Below are positions 41,576 to 52,664 of a DNA stretch of 64,000 nt, piece by piece; the first letter of the stretch is position 1; every line of letters begins with the position of its first letter. Source of the stretch: Athripsodes cinereus (taxonomy: Eukaryota; Arthropoda; Insecta; Trichoptera; Leptoceridae); the NCBI GenBank assembly GCA_947579605.1, contig OX388329.1, positions 29,924,693 to 29,988,692 on the forward strand, written 5' to 3'. The translations under genes were made by a program, and so were the position numbers. The notes under the pieces were generated by a model. The model saw nothing but the letters and a program-made list of their open reading frames with translations. It did not search any database and was not told the DNA's origin.

Positions 41576-41735
41576 TAAAGATGACGAGTTTATCGGGAAC
41601 TAACCCTATTTCATGAAACGTTCTTCCAACTAACCCTATTTCATGAAACGTTCACAAAAAAACCTTAAAGGAAAGATAAAAGGAGGCATGAGGGGAAATA
41701 ATAGGTAGGAAAAGGGACTAGGAAACAAATAGATT
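41576..41735 (-). repeat. LINE 3' UTR/tail with a tandem duplication
   Basis: The minus strand matches the sequence at 49185-49300 (tcctttcctttaaggttttt, atttcatgaaa, ataaactcgtc). A 26-bp unit aactaaccctatttcatgaa(acgttc) occurs twice in tandem (about 41599-41652). Confidence 0.5.
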
Positions 41736-42344
41736 TATTAAAATTTCCGGGCGTTCTGTAAAAGGGTATTAGTAAAAAAATATTTAACATCTTCAATTCA
41801 GACATGATGAGAAATGACAGGACAACCGTTGTTTCGAAAGTTGTTTTTTTTTTCTGAAATAATGTCAGCTATCTTTTCATCTCTTTGATGGAATATCAGA
41901 TGAGTGTTTGACGATACGAAAAAATAGAAGAAAGAAGTTGTTCCCGAAAAAGAAAACGTCTCCAACTTTTTTTTTAAGTTTTAGAATATCTGTAAAAGGC
42001 AGTTTATTATCAGTTCAGCTATGAGATATAATACTTCATACTCTAAATGTTTTGAACTTTTATTGGGACGAAGAAAACGATTTGCATGTTGACTTGTAGT
42101 TTATTTGTTGGCTATCCTACTTATGACGACAATCTTGTAAATGACGATCCTTATACTTATTACTGCAGAAAGTTAAGAAAAAAAAATTGTCACCTAAACG
42201 GATAAACAGAAATCCTTGGACTCGGGAAAAGATTTCAATGTTCAATTTATTACATACGGATTTCCCAACACTTCAATTTGATGCTGTGGTGGTACAAATG
42301 AATTAGTGAAACATAATATTCGCTTAATCGGTGTTTAGGTAGTG
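41736..42344. other. Spacer
   Basis: A scrap of Rep-A at about 42090-42130 (gcatgttgacttgtagttta, gttggctatcctacttatga). Otherwise nothing. Confidence 0.4.
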
Positions 42345-42695
42345 GAATTCCATAATGAAAACAACAACGAAGATTTTTTCTGCTTTATTGATTTTTGGCT
42401 GAAAGAGAGGCTTTCGTCTTTAGCCGCGTACATACAGCTGGATGCGAACGTCAATCATCAAACATCAAGCAAAAATCTTTTGGCGACAATTCGGAGCATT
42501 CTCCGAAGAAATATTGGAATGAATGCCTTCGTTACCCGTCCATGAGACGTATGATTGACGTTCGCATCCAGTGGTCTGTACGCCGCCTTTCAAGAATATT
42601 GTCAAAAGCTTTAAGAAAGACGAAAGACGACGTCAATCAAAATCAATATATAATAGTAGATGAAAACATATTTTGTTTTTAGTTTCAGAATGAAA
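42345..42695. mobile_element. Fold-back MITE (GACGTC family) with nested perfect palindrome
   Basis: Outer arms ttccataatgaaaacaac ... gttttcatctactatt-type end, with ctttcgtcttt / aaagacgaaag inside. The core holds ctggatgcgaacgtcaatcat (42438) and its exact complement atgattgacgttcgcatcca g (42551), 21 bp perfect. Flanking cgtacataca/tgtacg extends the arm. Relatives are at 47590, 51200, 60741, 61107 and 63460. Confidence 0.6.
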
Positions 42696-43314
42696 CAAAG
42701 TAGGTTTGTACCTATATGTAATTACTGTGGTGCGGGTAGATTTATATGATTTTTTATTGGAATGAAACCATAATATATAGTGCCTACTTGGTATCTACAT
42801 ATTATTATATACATACATTATATTGTCACTCGGGCATACAAAGCAATATATTAGAAAACACTCCTTGGGACTTTATGGTCGTAACGCGTTCTCATTTTTA
42901 ATATTACGTTTAATTTTAATATTACACAGTATAACCTCCTCGACCGCTTGGCCCTTTCGCCTCCCTTACAAAACCCCCTTCGTGCAATCTAAACTTCGGG
43001 CATTTTTACGGACCACATAAAATAGTTTTTCCCTTCAATTACATAACAAGAAAAATATATCTCTATTAAAAACAAAATATTATACTCCACTAAGTACAAA
43101 TATTGCTTTTACTTGTATCTAATATATATTTTTTTTTATTTAGGTCAAAATAATTTCAGATATTTTTCATATCACTATTTGGTATCACGATTTTCCAACA
43201 AATGGGATTGGTTGAAGATAAACTTAATACAAATACACTACATGTGTTTTTTAAGACTTTTATGTCTGCATGAAATTCATATGATTGAAAAAATTAATTT
43301 ACATTTTTACCAAT
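42696..43314. other. Spacer
   Basis: Nothing recognised. The GC-richer scrap 42930-43010 shows no motif. Confidence 0.35.
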
Positions 43315-43560
43315 ATTTGGCTGAGAGGAATGGTGCTCGGAGACGTGGACGTCCGAGGATAAAATGGCAAGACCATTTAAATCAAATCCTACAGGACGGT
43401 CACGTGTTGAGCACATTGAACAGTAGAGTATTCTAAAGTAATTTTGTGACAGTGACGGAAGCGAAAGATGTTTGCAACGATAGAAGGAAGTGGCGTTCGA
43501 TCCTTTCTGCCTACCCCGCGAGGGAAGCGGCGTGATGATATGTATCTATGTATTTATCTA
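43315..43560 (+). pseudogene. RTE-like LINE C-terminal fragment with tail
   Basis: The plus frame reads LAERNGARRRGRPRIKWQDH, LNQILQDGHV; after a shift TEAKDVCNDRRKWRSILSA, YPAREAA; then gatgatatgtatctatgtat as the 3' tail. The best-preserved end of the TWLD/EEA family in this window. Confidence 0.75.
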
Positions 43561-44299
43561 TATATTTTTACTATATTGACATTCCTATAAGTGCAAATTG
43601 CAAAACAGTTATCTACTCGTATGGCTGAATTCAATTTAATGACGGGTATATGTACAGAGAATTATTCTCATCACCTGCGGTTGACCACTAGCCCGTGTGA
43701 TGGCCATATCTCCCCTACTGGCTATTTTTTGTTCGTTTTTAAATTTAAATTTGTTTTACATATTTATATTTATGCTATAACACTGTTTAAAAACAAGGAA
43801 ACTGCAACACTTTGGTCAAGTAATGAGAGGAGAAAAATACCAAATCTATAACTGATAACACATGGAAAAATACAAGTTAGAAGAGGACTAGATCGGAGAA
43901 GAATCTATTGACTAAATATAGAAGACTCCCACCGTATTCCTGGATATTTCAAAAGTCAGGGGACTTTACAAATAATGTTGCCGTGGATGTGAAGTGATGT
44001 AACCCACAAGACAAACATTTCCAGAAAAAGGGTGATGAAGTTACGCTGTCGCATCCGAAAATACTAATCTGACCATAGCTAAGTTATTTTTGCATGGATT
44101 TCGCTAAAATTTTGAAACAATATTCCTGATCACATATTCCACTAATATAAATAACAAAATATTAAGTATTTTTATATTTTAGAAGTTAACACGAATTTAT
44201 CACTTGGGTTATTTCACCACTGTAGCTGAGAAAGATCCACCTGTAAAAAAGTTGTTGGAAAGTTAGGCGCTATGCGGCTTGGATCTTTTCACTTCTATA
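43561..44299. other. Spacer
   Basis: ttgccgtggatgtgaagtga at 43980 resembles the complement of tcacctccacggcaacg at 44770, so a loose inverted pair flanks this region. Nothing else seen. Confidence 0.35.
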
Positions 44300-44556
44300 A
44301 TTTAATTAACATAACACATAACACGTATAGACAATTCACACAGACCGAGCTAGTCCCAAACTAAGATATGAATCTTGTATTATGGGTACTAACACGGTTA
44401 TACACATATACAATGCACTAAACACATATACATGTAACACCCAGACCCAGGACAATTTGAAAAAGGTCATTCTTCATTTTGCCCTGGCCGGGAATCGAAC
44501 CCGGGACCTCGTGACACAAAGGCAAGTGCGTTAACCTCCGCGCCACACCGGTCGTC
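44300..44556 (-). repeat. SINE-A copy without tail motif
   Basis: Minus strand: gaccggtgtggcgcggaggt, taacgcacttgcctttgtgt, cacgaggtcccgggttcgat, tcccggccagggc, then the family middle part (tagctcggtctgtgtgaat). Perfect B-box. The 3' tail motif is replaced by other sequence. Confidence 0.7.
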
Positions 44557-44785
44557 AATTGAACTATTTATTCCTATATGCGTTAGTGAAATGCTCTAAC
44601 ACACACTTGAAATGATGTAAAAACACTAAAAATCTCTTCATTATCTTCCAAAAATGCCCTTTAAGAATATCAAATCACTTATTTCTCTTCACCACTATGT
44701 TCTCCGTGGTTTTCTGAACAAAACTGCATACTTAACTCATTTTTCAAAAAAGTGTGGCTTGGATCACTTCACCTCCACGGCAACG

Positions 44786-44921
44786 ATATCAACATTAATA
44801 AACACAGTTAATTTTTCACAATTTTTTTTGACAAAACTCAAGCGCTTTCGTTAACAGCTCAGTTTGACAGCATCAAGAGGAGGTCCTCGGTGTTTATTAA
44901 TATTGATATTTCTAATCGTAA
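44786..44921. repeat. Short inverted repeat
   Basis: gatatcaacattaataaaca at 44786 and tgtttattaatattgatat at about 44902 are inverted copies, 19 of 20 bases. Possibly a fold-back element. Confidence 0.4.
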
Positions 44922-45703
44922 ATTTTCACTATGTGAATGTACAAAATTGGAAAAACTGAGGGGACTTTATTTATCTGCACTTAGGCACTAAGCAAAAACT
45001 TCGTTCTCACGTGTCACAACGGGCAACCTGAGGTGCGTCAATTAAGTCACCTTTTCCTACAACATTTCTTAGGCACACGAGTCATTTCATCAAATTGAAC
45101 TCCTTGTAAGTGAAAGTGCAGTGTTTGTTTTGGCCAACTCTTACTGGATATTCAAAGCATACAAAACTAGTTTTGAAATTAAACTTGTAAATGAGTCACA
45201 ACTTTGATACTTATTCTTGTTGCTGATTGAATGAATGAATTATAATTAATTAAGCACATAGTAAATTATAATAATAATACTAAGGGCTGTGAAAATTAAA
45301 ACTTCACAGCTCTGCGAAACCTCCCGTTTCATAATTACTTTCTACATTTTAATTGCGTTTCATCATCCCTGAGACTAATGTTATTAAAAATTCTACCCAC
45401 CCTGCCCATCCCATTTCATCCCTAGCTACTGTGACAACCCCGACTAAATCAGGGGAGGAAATATTAATATTCACGCATTATAATTATTATCATCAGTAGT
45501 ACCTTAATTTATATTCATATTACATTATTCGGCCACAACGCATCGTGTGTCGTTGTAATTTGTAGAATCTTACAGATAATAAAAGGCAAGAAGGAAGATT
45601 ACAAAATGTTCGAAGAAAAATTGTTAAAACTATTTCCGTTTCTCGTAAGAAAAATTAAATAGAGACAATGGAGGTTAATAAACATAATCTATTAAACTCA
45701 TAA
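44922..45703. other. Spacer
   Basis: 45570-45700 may belong to the LINE that follows, but it has stops in the relevant frame. 45380-45460 is relatively GC-rich and unidentified. Confidence 0.35.
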
Positions 45704-46159
45704 AATGTAATTCCTTATTATAAATACAACCCGGAACCGGTTTTAGAAAATCAAAATTACAGGTTCTATTATGATAAAACAATAATAACAGATAGACAAA
45801 TACATCATAATAGACCCGATTTAGTATTACATGATAAACGTAATAAAATAACGTACCTAATAGACATCGCTGTCCCAAACACACATAATATACAAACAAC
45901 CGTCGCAGAAAAAATACGTAAATATACAGAACTAGCAGACGAAATAAAAAATATTTGGCACTCTAGGTCCGTTTATACAATACCTTTAGTCATGTCAGCT
46001 ACAGGGGTAACTCCGAAATCTTTAATAAATAATTTACAAAAATTAGATTTACCGGTTAATTTGTACATTAAAATTCAAAAATCTATTATAATAAACACTT
46101 GTGATATTGTAAAAAAGTTTTTGAACACAGATATTTCAGGCACAATGCTGGTATTTTGA
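45704..46159 (+). pseudogene. LINE C-terminal restriction-like endonuclease domain
   Basis: An open 151-codon plus-strand frame with no ATG at its start. HNRPDLVLHDK, then ITYLIDIAVPN, then EKIRKYTELADEI match the PD-(D/E)xK pattern (R-P-D ... D/E-x-(A/T)-V-P ... K...KY..L) of the endonuclease at the C-terminus of site-specific or R4/Dong-type LINEs. It continues with TIPLVMSATGVTPKSLINN and NTCDIVKKFLN and stops at TGA. Upstream RT is lost; an in-frame stop precedes at 45701. The clade is inference. It differs from every other LINE here, which are of the APE-endonuclease kind or show no endonuclease. Confidence 0.6.
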
Positions 46160-47160
46160 ACCCGCGTTCTGTATATCTGGATAGGTGAATTTTTCCCGGC
46201 ATTAGACTGTTAAGTTTTTGTGTGACCATGACTGATCATATGGAGACTTATCTGGTTGTATAATTCTGAGAAGTGTGGATGGCAATTCTGCCGCCGCGTA
46301 AAAAAATATTTTATTACTATTCACTTTTATGCTGTTTTTGTCTTGTATATTTAATATCTTGTTGATTATGTTCATGCGAACGTTTTTGTTTGCAAAAATA
46401 TGTAGTGATGAGAAATGGAAATAATTTCAACAATTTGCCTGAATATAATTTCTTCATTTTGCAAAATGACCATCTATACCATCACGAAGATACATAAAAC
46501 TCAGTTTGAGTTTGAGTAACGTATAAGTTAAGAGTTTTATGTACCTAACTCTTGCCTTGAAAATGCCGTAAGCCAAAAGCCATTTCAACGTGTAATCAGA
46601 GTTTTGTATTTTTTTGTTTATTTAATTTAATTAACTTTCTAATGGTATACGAGTATATTCGGCTATAAAAAGGTCACTTCAAATTCTTCGATTTTCTTCT
46701 GTCTTTGTTCTGATAAATTATGAAACATACTTATTTTATTTTGACCTAGTTTAAGAGTTTATTATACCTACTTATGAAGTGGCTATATGATTAAAAAGTT
46801 ACTGGAGAATCATCTATCAGTCAATATCTGTCTGAACTTTGACTGTCGATTTATTTCTCTTTCTTTATAATATCCACTAAATCCCAACTCATTTTGAATG
46901 TTTTTCAGATATGAATTTACTTCTGTCTCCGTGAAGTCTCAAAGTCTCCCATTTATTTCTGTATTTCGAGAGTCCTGTAAAAAGAAGGCTGTTATAAAAC
47001 ATCAATTAAAATACATTTTAACATTTAATGTAAATGAAAAAAAAACTTTGTTTGTTTATGATGTACTTTTATTAAGTGATATGGTTTCGACATGTTATGT
47101 CTTTTTCAAACTAGCCTAATACTAATTTTGTTCTCTATATACCTATATTTACATACATTT
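46160..47160. other. Spacer
   Basis: About 1 kb. A weak inverted pair, cataaaactcagtttgagttt / aagagttttatg, at 46493-46543. Nothing else seen. Confidence 0.35.
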
Positions 47161-47406
47161 GAAAAATACTAACGAAATTTCACAACGACTCATTGGTACG
47201 TACTATCAGATTAGGACCAGAGATTGTACAAACGATTCATTAGAACGAATCTATAATATTAAAATTTCGCAAAAAAATTGTTAGTAAATTTACCAACGAT
47301 TTGTTTGCTATAGGTTAATATTATAGATTCGTACTAATGAATCGTTTGTACTTTCTCTGGTCCTAATCTGATAGTACGTACCAATGATTCGTTGTGAGTA
47401 TTTTTC
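47161..47406. mobile_element. Long palindromic (fold-back) element
   Basis: The left arm 47161-47262 (tacgtactatcagattagga, accagagattgtacaaacga, cgaatctataatatta) is matched inverted by 47315-47406 (taatattatagattcgtact, atgaatcgtttgtacttt, ctggtcctaatctgatagta). Arms of about 95 bp with about 52 bp between. No coding frame. Confidence 0.75.
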
Positions 47407-47589
47407 TCAGTACAATGCAATTAGGTACAAACTAATGGTAATTAAAAGGTTTTATTATAAGCAAATAAACAACTTTATCTATACTAAATGAATTTGAAAA
47501 TTTTGTCTGTTTGGATTATGTCTACCTTCACTATATTTAAATCTGGTTCTACGAGTAAACAATGCAAATAGGTATCAACTAATGGTGCA

Positions 47590-47800
47590 AACATTGATAT
47601 AAATGTGTCGGTGTAAACACCTAAAGGTTTTTGAATTCCATAATGAAATTAAAAAAAAAACAAATATTTTCTTCTACTATATACTCTTTTTTGTGAGAGA
47701 CGTCTTATATCTCTGAAAAACATATTGACACTAAAACGAAAGACGTGACTGTCAATAAAAAAACAAATAGTAGAAGACAAATTTCGTTTTTTAATTTATT
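47590..47800. mobile_element. Fold-back MITE (GACGTC family)
   Basis: aattccataatgaaatt, aaatattttcttctactata, gagagacgtcttatatctc, then acgaaagacgtgactgtcaa, aatagtagaagacaaatttc. The two halves are inverted copies around the GACGTC core. Confidence 0.55.
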
Positions 47801-48110
47801 TTTTTTTTATGAAAACTATAACAGGAGTATGAAAGCAGTTTTACGAGTATAAGATTGATTATGAGATAATAAAAATATTGTCCTATATTTTTTTTGGAAT
47901 ATCAAACTTGAAATTTTTAATAGGAATGACCTTGCATAGTAATACTATACTATATTATTATGTATTAACGTAGATTCATATTTGATAGTCAGTACTTAGA
48001 TAATATTGTGACAAAGTAAGTTAAGCTAAGCATCAAAGACTAAAGAATGAACGAATTAATTAGACAACGTTAAATGAAATTGTGATTAACTGTTTAATTG
48101 ATCATCAGAA
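47801..48110. other. Spacer
   Basis: Nothing recognised. Confidence 0.4.
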
Positions 48111-48138
48111 TTCATTAAACTACTACTAAATACTATAC

Positions 48139-48352
48139 CATCACTCCAGCTTAACCATCACATGGTATATACCATTTTTTTTTTAGATACAACCCTATTA
48201 CAACCCTATACGCCTTTCAAAGTAAGCTTTTAAAAGCTTGTATCGTGAAAGACAACTTTACCGGCACCTGGAATCGAACCGTGCATCTCTTATGCAAGAG
48301 ACCGAGACTCTACCTCCAGACTAACGACGAACTCGAAACATCACTCCAGCTT
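48139..48352. repeat. 14-bp target duplications around SINE-B
   Basis: catcactccagctt at 48139-48152 and again at 48339-48352. They flank 186 bp that contain SINE-B. Confidence 0.85.
48153..48338 (-). repeat. SINE-B, complete copy
   Basis: Minus strand: tRNA-like head with gttagtctggaggtagagtc, tcggtctcttgcataagaga and a B-box GGTTCGATTCC (48270-48280), then accggtaaagttgtc, aagctt, and a tail of gggttgta repeats and T/A-rich end. Bounded by 14-bp direct repeats, so both ends are defined. Transcribed by pol III in a live copy. Confidence 0.8.
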
Positions 48353-48460
48353 TTCCATATTTCCGTTAGTTTTCGAGTGTCTTGTTAAAGGCAGGTGGCA
48401 AAGCAAAACTGAACACATTTGATATCTCAAATTCACCAACGATGTTTTATTACCCATCCT

Positions 48461-48646
48461 TTTTCTTCTCTTTGGACAATTTTATTAGTCCCATATGTTG
48501 ATGGGGTTTGCGTTTCTTGTTTTGTTTCGCCTTTTGTTTCTGTCGAGTGCATCCTCATGGCAAACATTGCAGTTCCGCATGTCTTGTCTCACTACTTCAC
48601 GCCATCTGCGCTTTGGCTTTCCTCTTGGAATTCCAAATTCCTTTTT
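48461..48646 (-). pseudogene. RTE-like LINE 3' end inserted in Rep-A
   Basis: The minus-strand frame reads RGKPKRRWREVVRQDMRNC, HEDALDRNKRRNKTRNAN, PINIWD and stop, then caaagagaagaaaaagga. Same family as 37175. Flanked by 11-bp duplications TTACCCATCCT (48450-48460 and 48647-48657). 186 bp, heavily 5'-truncated. Confidence 0.8.
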
Positions 48647-48745
48647 TTACCCATCCTGAGTGTCTTATTTTTTTGCTGGCACAGAGAGGCACGTTTATTA
48701 CATGCAGCTGATCTGCTGGCTACCGCACTCATGGAATATGATGCC

Positions 48746-49184
48746 GTGATGGAGGACTATCAAGTCTATGAAATGAACTGTAAGCTACGTCACATCTTAA
48801 AAAAAATATAATAACGACATAACCACGTTAACCTTTCAATTAACGAATTAATAATTAACGATGTCCAGCTATGTTAGTACATTGTTGAGCTACAATGAAA
48901 TTATATTTTGATATCATTATTAGTACCTATTAATAATTCAGTAATTTGATATCGTATGCCATTACTTCCCCAATACACGGAACACTCCTTGGTATTAAAA
49001 TACCTAAAAATGTTGTCTTGCGTAACAGCTCCAATGGTAGACGTTTAACTATAGATTCTATATAATGTATGATGTAGCTTATAATATGTACCTATAAGAA
49101 AAACAAATTAATGGCGATATCACACACAGGTATATTTTTCTTTCTATTGTTTATGGATGGATAATCTGTTTCTTAGTCCCTTTT
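48746..49184. other. Spacer
   Basis: Nothing recognised. Confidence 0.4.
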
Positions 49185-49330
49185 CCTACCCATTCTTCTC
49201 CTTTGTACATCCTCTTTTCCTTTCTTTAAGATTTTTAGGGAAAATTTCATGAAATTGGTATATTTGTAGGAAATCGTGCCTTCGTGATAAACTCGTCCTA
49301 TGTATGTATATTAATTTCAATATATTTTTC
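49185..49330 (+). repeat. LINE 3' UTR/tail remnant
   Basis: tttaagatttttagggaaaa, tttcatgaaattgg, ggaaatcgtgccttcgtgat, aaactcgtcctatgtatgta. Matches 41576-41735 inverted and carries the shared tail motif. Confidence 0.5.
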
Positions 49331-49714
49331 TGATACATAATTTCCTTGTTTTATACGTAAAATAAAGAATATACAAGTAAAATAACAGTATATCTACACT
49401 TACACACAAAAAATTGTTTTATTTTTATATATGAAGGCTTACGATGCAAAGCTTCAGTTATACACTTTTTCCATATACGTATTTTTTTGTGTGGGGGGAA
49501 ATCCGTCATGGACACCAAGCCTTTCAGACCTGTAAGTGCCGAACTTGAACCGGCTAAAACCTCCCCCCTTCTTTGTGACCCGGTTCCTAGTTCCTACCTT
49601 GCGATCTTTTATACGTATTTAACTGTTCGTAAATTTTGTTCATAAGTAAAAAAATATTATGATTTCATTGAATAGAAACCCAAAAGTTTCTTTACTTTTG
49701 TTATGTTTGTCTTA
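49331..49714. other. Spacer with a GC-rich piece
   Basis: 49490-49610 is GC-rich (atccgtcatggacaccaagc, gaaccggctaaaacctcccc). On the minus strand it resembles 3' ends of some lepidopteran LINEs from memory, but no coding motif is left. Confidence 0.35.
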
Positions 49715-49790
49715 TAAAAAAATCCCCTTTCATGAGGTGGATAAGGTTGTATGTAAGGTTTATAACAAAACCCAAATACATATATCTGTC
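49715..49790 (+). repeat. SINE-B tail fragment
   Basis: ggataaggttgtatgtaagg, tttataacaaaacccaaata, catatatctgtctta. 3' part only. Confidence 0.45.
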
Positions 49791-51199
49791 TTATAAAAAG
49801 GTTACGAATAATAACAAAAGTTTCCGTTCAAGATTTTTACAACAATTTTCATATTATTGTTCAAACAAAGGCAAAGAAAATCCGCTTGTCTTACAAAAAT
49901 CCATGTGATTTACTTTAATAATGAATAGGTAAATACTAGTCAAGTGCGTGTATTATTAAATGTAAAAACAATAATTATTAGTTTACGCAGTACAATGGGA
50001 TATACGGAACAATGATACTTACAAAATATACTACTCTTACTTCATAAACGAACAAAACATATTATTGTATATCCGTACTCACAGACTCATAGTAGAAACA
50101 GCTATTATAAATGTTCCACATAATCAAATTACCAATTAATATTATTAGTGACACATATTATAAAACAGGTATTAGCACAGTTCCGACTTAAATTATGTCT
50201 GATTATATTATAATTATTATTGGTCCAATGATTGTTTAAGGTTGTGGCATGCTATAGTTTTTCAGGCATAAGAGAGTGATGTGTTTATCACGGTGTGATT
50301 CGATACAAAGCAAAGGATATTTTTCAGTATACTAAAATTTGAATTTTAAAAAATGCTGGTGCCCAATACCATTCTGGTACCGACATTTTTGTTTTCAAGT
50401 GATACTTGGTTGGACATGGTTGAAGAAGAACAAACGTGCAATAAATAATGTGGAGATGCGACCGCTGAGAAGAATGGTTGGTGAAACGTTGCTAGATACC
50501 ATATTATTGATAGGTTTTTCAGTGATAAAGTTAATCTGTTATCGTTACACAGGTGTCGAAACACAGCAGGTAAACACTCTGATAAGAATAAAAAATTATT
50601 ATCTGAGTTTATCATAAATTTTATGTCACATACTGAGGTAGGCACCAATGTTTATTTAAATGAATAAAATATGAAAAGGATATAGGAGAGAGGATTACGA
50701 ATGATTTCAAATAAATTTTTAATTAAGAAAAAGCTTCCGTTGTCAGAATAAAGTAGACAAAAGTTAAAATAATAATAAATATGAAACAAATATACACAAA
50801 TTATGTATATATAACAATTTGACATTTGAATTATTATACAAAAACAATTGCTTCAAATGATTTTGTGTGCTTAAATAATAATTAGTTGTATATAATTGTA
50901 CTAGATTTCAATATTTTTTTATTTTATTATGACTTCTGATATTTGACGATATGATTTAATTTAGTACATACCATATATTTATAACAATATAATGATAGGT
51001 GTATGTGTATTTTAATATAAATATCTACATAATACGAGTACTGATTCCAATAAAAATTATGTTATTTCGTGATGAATGAAATAATGTAGTTTTTCTTTCT
51101 TTCTCAAAATAAACGTACAACACTTAAAGAGTTATATTTTTAAAGACATATTGTGTAGATAAAGAAATAGTATGTGTGAACCTAAAAATCAATTTTTTT
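49791..51199. other. AT-rich spacer
   Basis: 1.4 kb. A plus-strand frame at 50339-50617 has a piece (NNVEMRPLRRMVGET) that resembles a scrap of LINE C-terminal sequence (MRMLRRMVG); too little to call. Confidence 0.35.
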
Positions 51200-51320
51200 T
51201 TTTTATTTCATGTTTTATTGTCGAGAGAGACGTCTTTCGCCTTGTGAAGATATTGTCAATCAAAAGATCAAGCCCTTATAAGACGAAAGACGTCTCATCT
51301 CGGCAGTAAAACATGTACTA
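51200..51320. mobile_element. Fold-back MITE (GACGTC family)
   Basis: catgttttattgtcgagaga, gacgtctttcg, then cgaaagacgtctcatctcgg, cagtaaaacatg. Inverted arms of about 30 bp, 45 bp apart. Confidence 0.6.
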
Positions 51321-51506
51321 AATCCACACATAAATATTTGAGTCGGTTCGTATGTGCGTATGTCCTCAATGGACTCTGAAATAAGAAAAGACAGAAGTAA
51401 AATAATACACTCTATACGAGGTCTCATCTCCTGGGCAGGTTTAAGGCTAAAAACATTTTAAATATCTTATGTATTGATAAAGATATTACAATTTTAATGA
51501 GATTCC

Positions 51507-51544
51507 CATACATTCGCTTGACAAAATTGCCAAGCGAATGTATG
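51507..51544. repeat. 38-nt near-perfect hairpin
   Basis: catacattcgcttg and caagcgaatgtatg are exact complements 10 bases apart, with cAAaaTTg continuing the symmetry. Too short for a pre-miRNA. Confidence 0.6.
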
Positions 51545-51999
51545 AAAATCCAATATTTATAGTCAAACATTTTTCATTGTATTGAATTAATTTCAAAATG
51601 GATGTAACAATAAATAAAACAATACTGAAACCAAATAATAAGGGACTGTTTACATAATGAAACATTGTGATTGCTGATGACAAAAAATCCTGAATTATGA
51701 GAATAAAAATTGCATATTTTTGACATTTTGAGCTATTTTCATAATGGAGGATATTATGAGACCATAGAAATCCATACTGTAGAATAAGAATAGTATTATG
51801 TAAAAAATCCATAAACAATGTTAATTGATTTTTGTATAAATAAATACAAAAGTACCTCGGTACTAGCCATAAGAACCTATTTATTTTCGCCTAATATTTT
51901 TCTTTACTTTTCATGGCAAATCACTTGAAGATTTATGTAGGTACTACAAACTAAAAATACCAGTTTTAACCCATGTATTTGCACGGTTTTTGTTTATTT
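51545..51999. other. Spacer
   Basis: Nothing recognised. Confidence 0.4.
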
Positions 52000-52036
52000 A
52001 AACCCGAGCAATGCCGGGTTACAAAAGCTTGTAATA
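52000..52036 (+). mobile_element. Helitron-like 3' end, decayed
   Basis: aacccgagcaatgccgggtt forms a hairpin (aacccg/cgggtt) followed by acaaaagcttgt. Helitron 3' ends carry a GC hairpin about 10 bases before CTRRT; here ctTGt replaces ctagt. No 5' end identified. Confidence 0.4.
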
Positions 52037-52587
52037 AAATATTTGTTTTTTTTTATGTTCGTCATGAAATTCTTCTACCTAAACACCGCTACAGTGAATA
52101 AGTAGTGTTTAAGTAGTTCTACGGTGTAGTGAAATTAGTTTGTAAATCACTTTGAAAGTCGAAACCAGGTTTCTATATTATCATTACTTCTACTTTACCA
52201 TAACACCAAATCCCACTAGTGTTGTTGTAAAGTTAACATATTGTATGTAAGTTCTCCATATATATTATTAAAATAGTAAATTTTCAACCATTTGTGCTTT
52301 TTTTATATAAATTAATAAGCAGTTTTTCAAAATAAACCACAACATAAAGGAATCATGTTGTCTGAGTTCGGGATCTTCATGTAGTTGCTGTTGTCGTCTC
52401 AAACTTCCAGCGAGCGTGCTTTCACCCTCTTCAGCACATTTGCCGAAAGCTTGAAACAACAGAAACAACCACACGGAAATCCCGATATCTAGATAACATA
52501 ATAAGGACCGTGAAAACCTGCAGCCGTAGTCAAAACAAATTTTTACGTCTTGTAGTTTTTCTACTTTAGTCGACTTGTGTATTTTAG
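52037..52587. other. Spacer
   Basis: Nothing recognised beyond an AT-rich background. Confidence 0.35.
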
Positions 52588-52664
52588 CTACGAAATTGAT
52601 ACTTCCTCTCAAAGTCGTCTTTAGTCAAAAGACAACATAGCGCTTAAATGTGTTTTGACTAAGG
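52588..52664. mobile_element. Half of the fold-back MITE seen at 39328
   Basis: ttagctacgaaattgatact, agcgcttaaatgtgttttga, ctaaggc match the right half of the 39328-39510 element, giving its intact terminal sequence (complement: gccttagtcaaaacacattt). Confidence 0.5.

Larger units (their letters stand above)
48111..48745 (+). repeat. Rep-A copy split by a SINE and a LINE
   Basis: Rep-A head at 48353-48400 (tatttccgttagttttcga, gtgtcttgtt), middle and end at 48647-48745 (acccatcctgagtgtcttat, gctggcacagagaggcacg, catgcagctgatctgctggc, taccgcactcatgg, atgccgtgatgg). The copy is opened twice by younger insertions, each with a target duplication. Confidence 0.65.

Noticed and set aside
47161..47406. 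CRISPR-like or attachment-site repeats among the many palindromes
   Set aside because: Eukaryotic context, no spacer/repeat periodicity; these are fold-back transposons.
50339..50617. 92-aa and overlapping 100-aa frames on opposite strands
   Set aside because: Opposing frames over the same bases with at most a scrap of LINE similarity.
51507..51544. microRNA precursor
   Set aside because: Stem of only 14-17 pairs, too short for a pre-miRNA.
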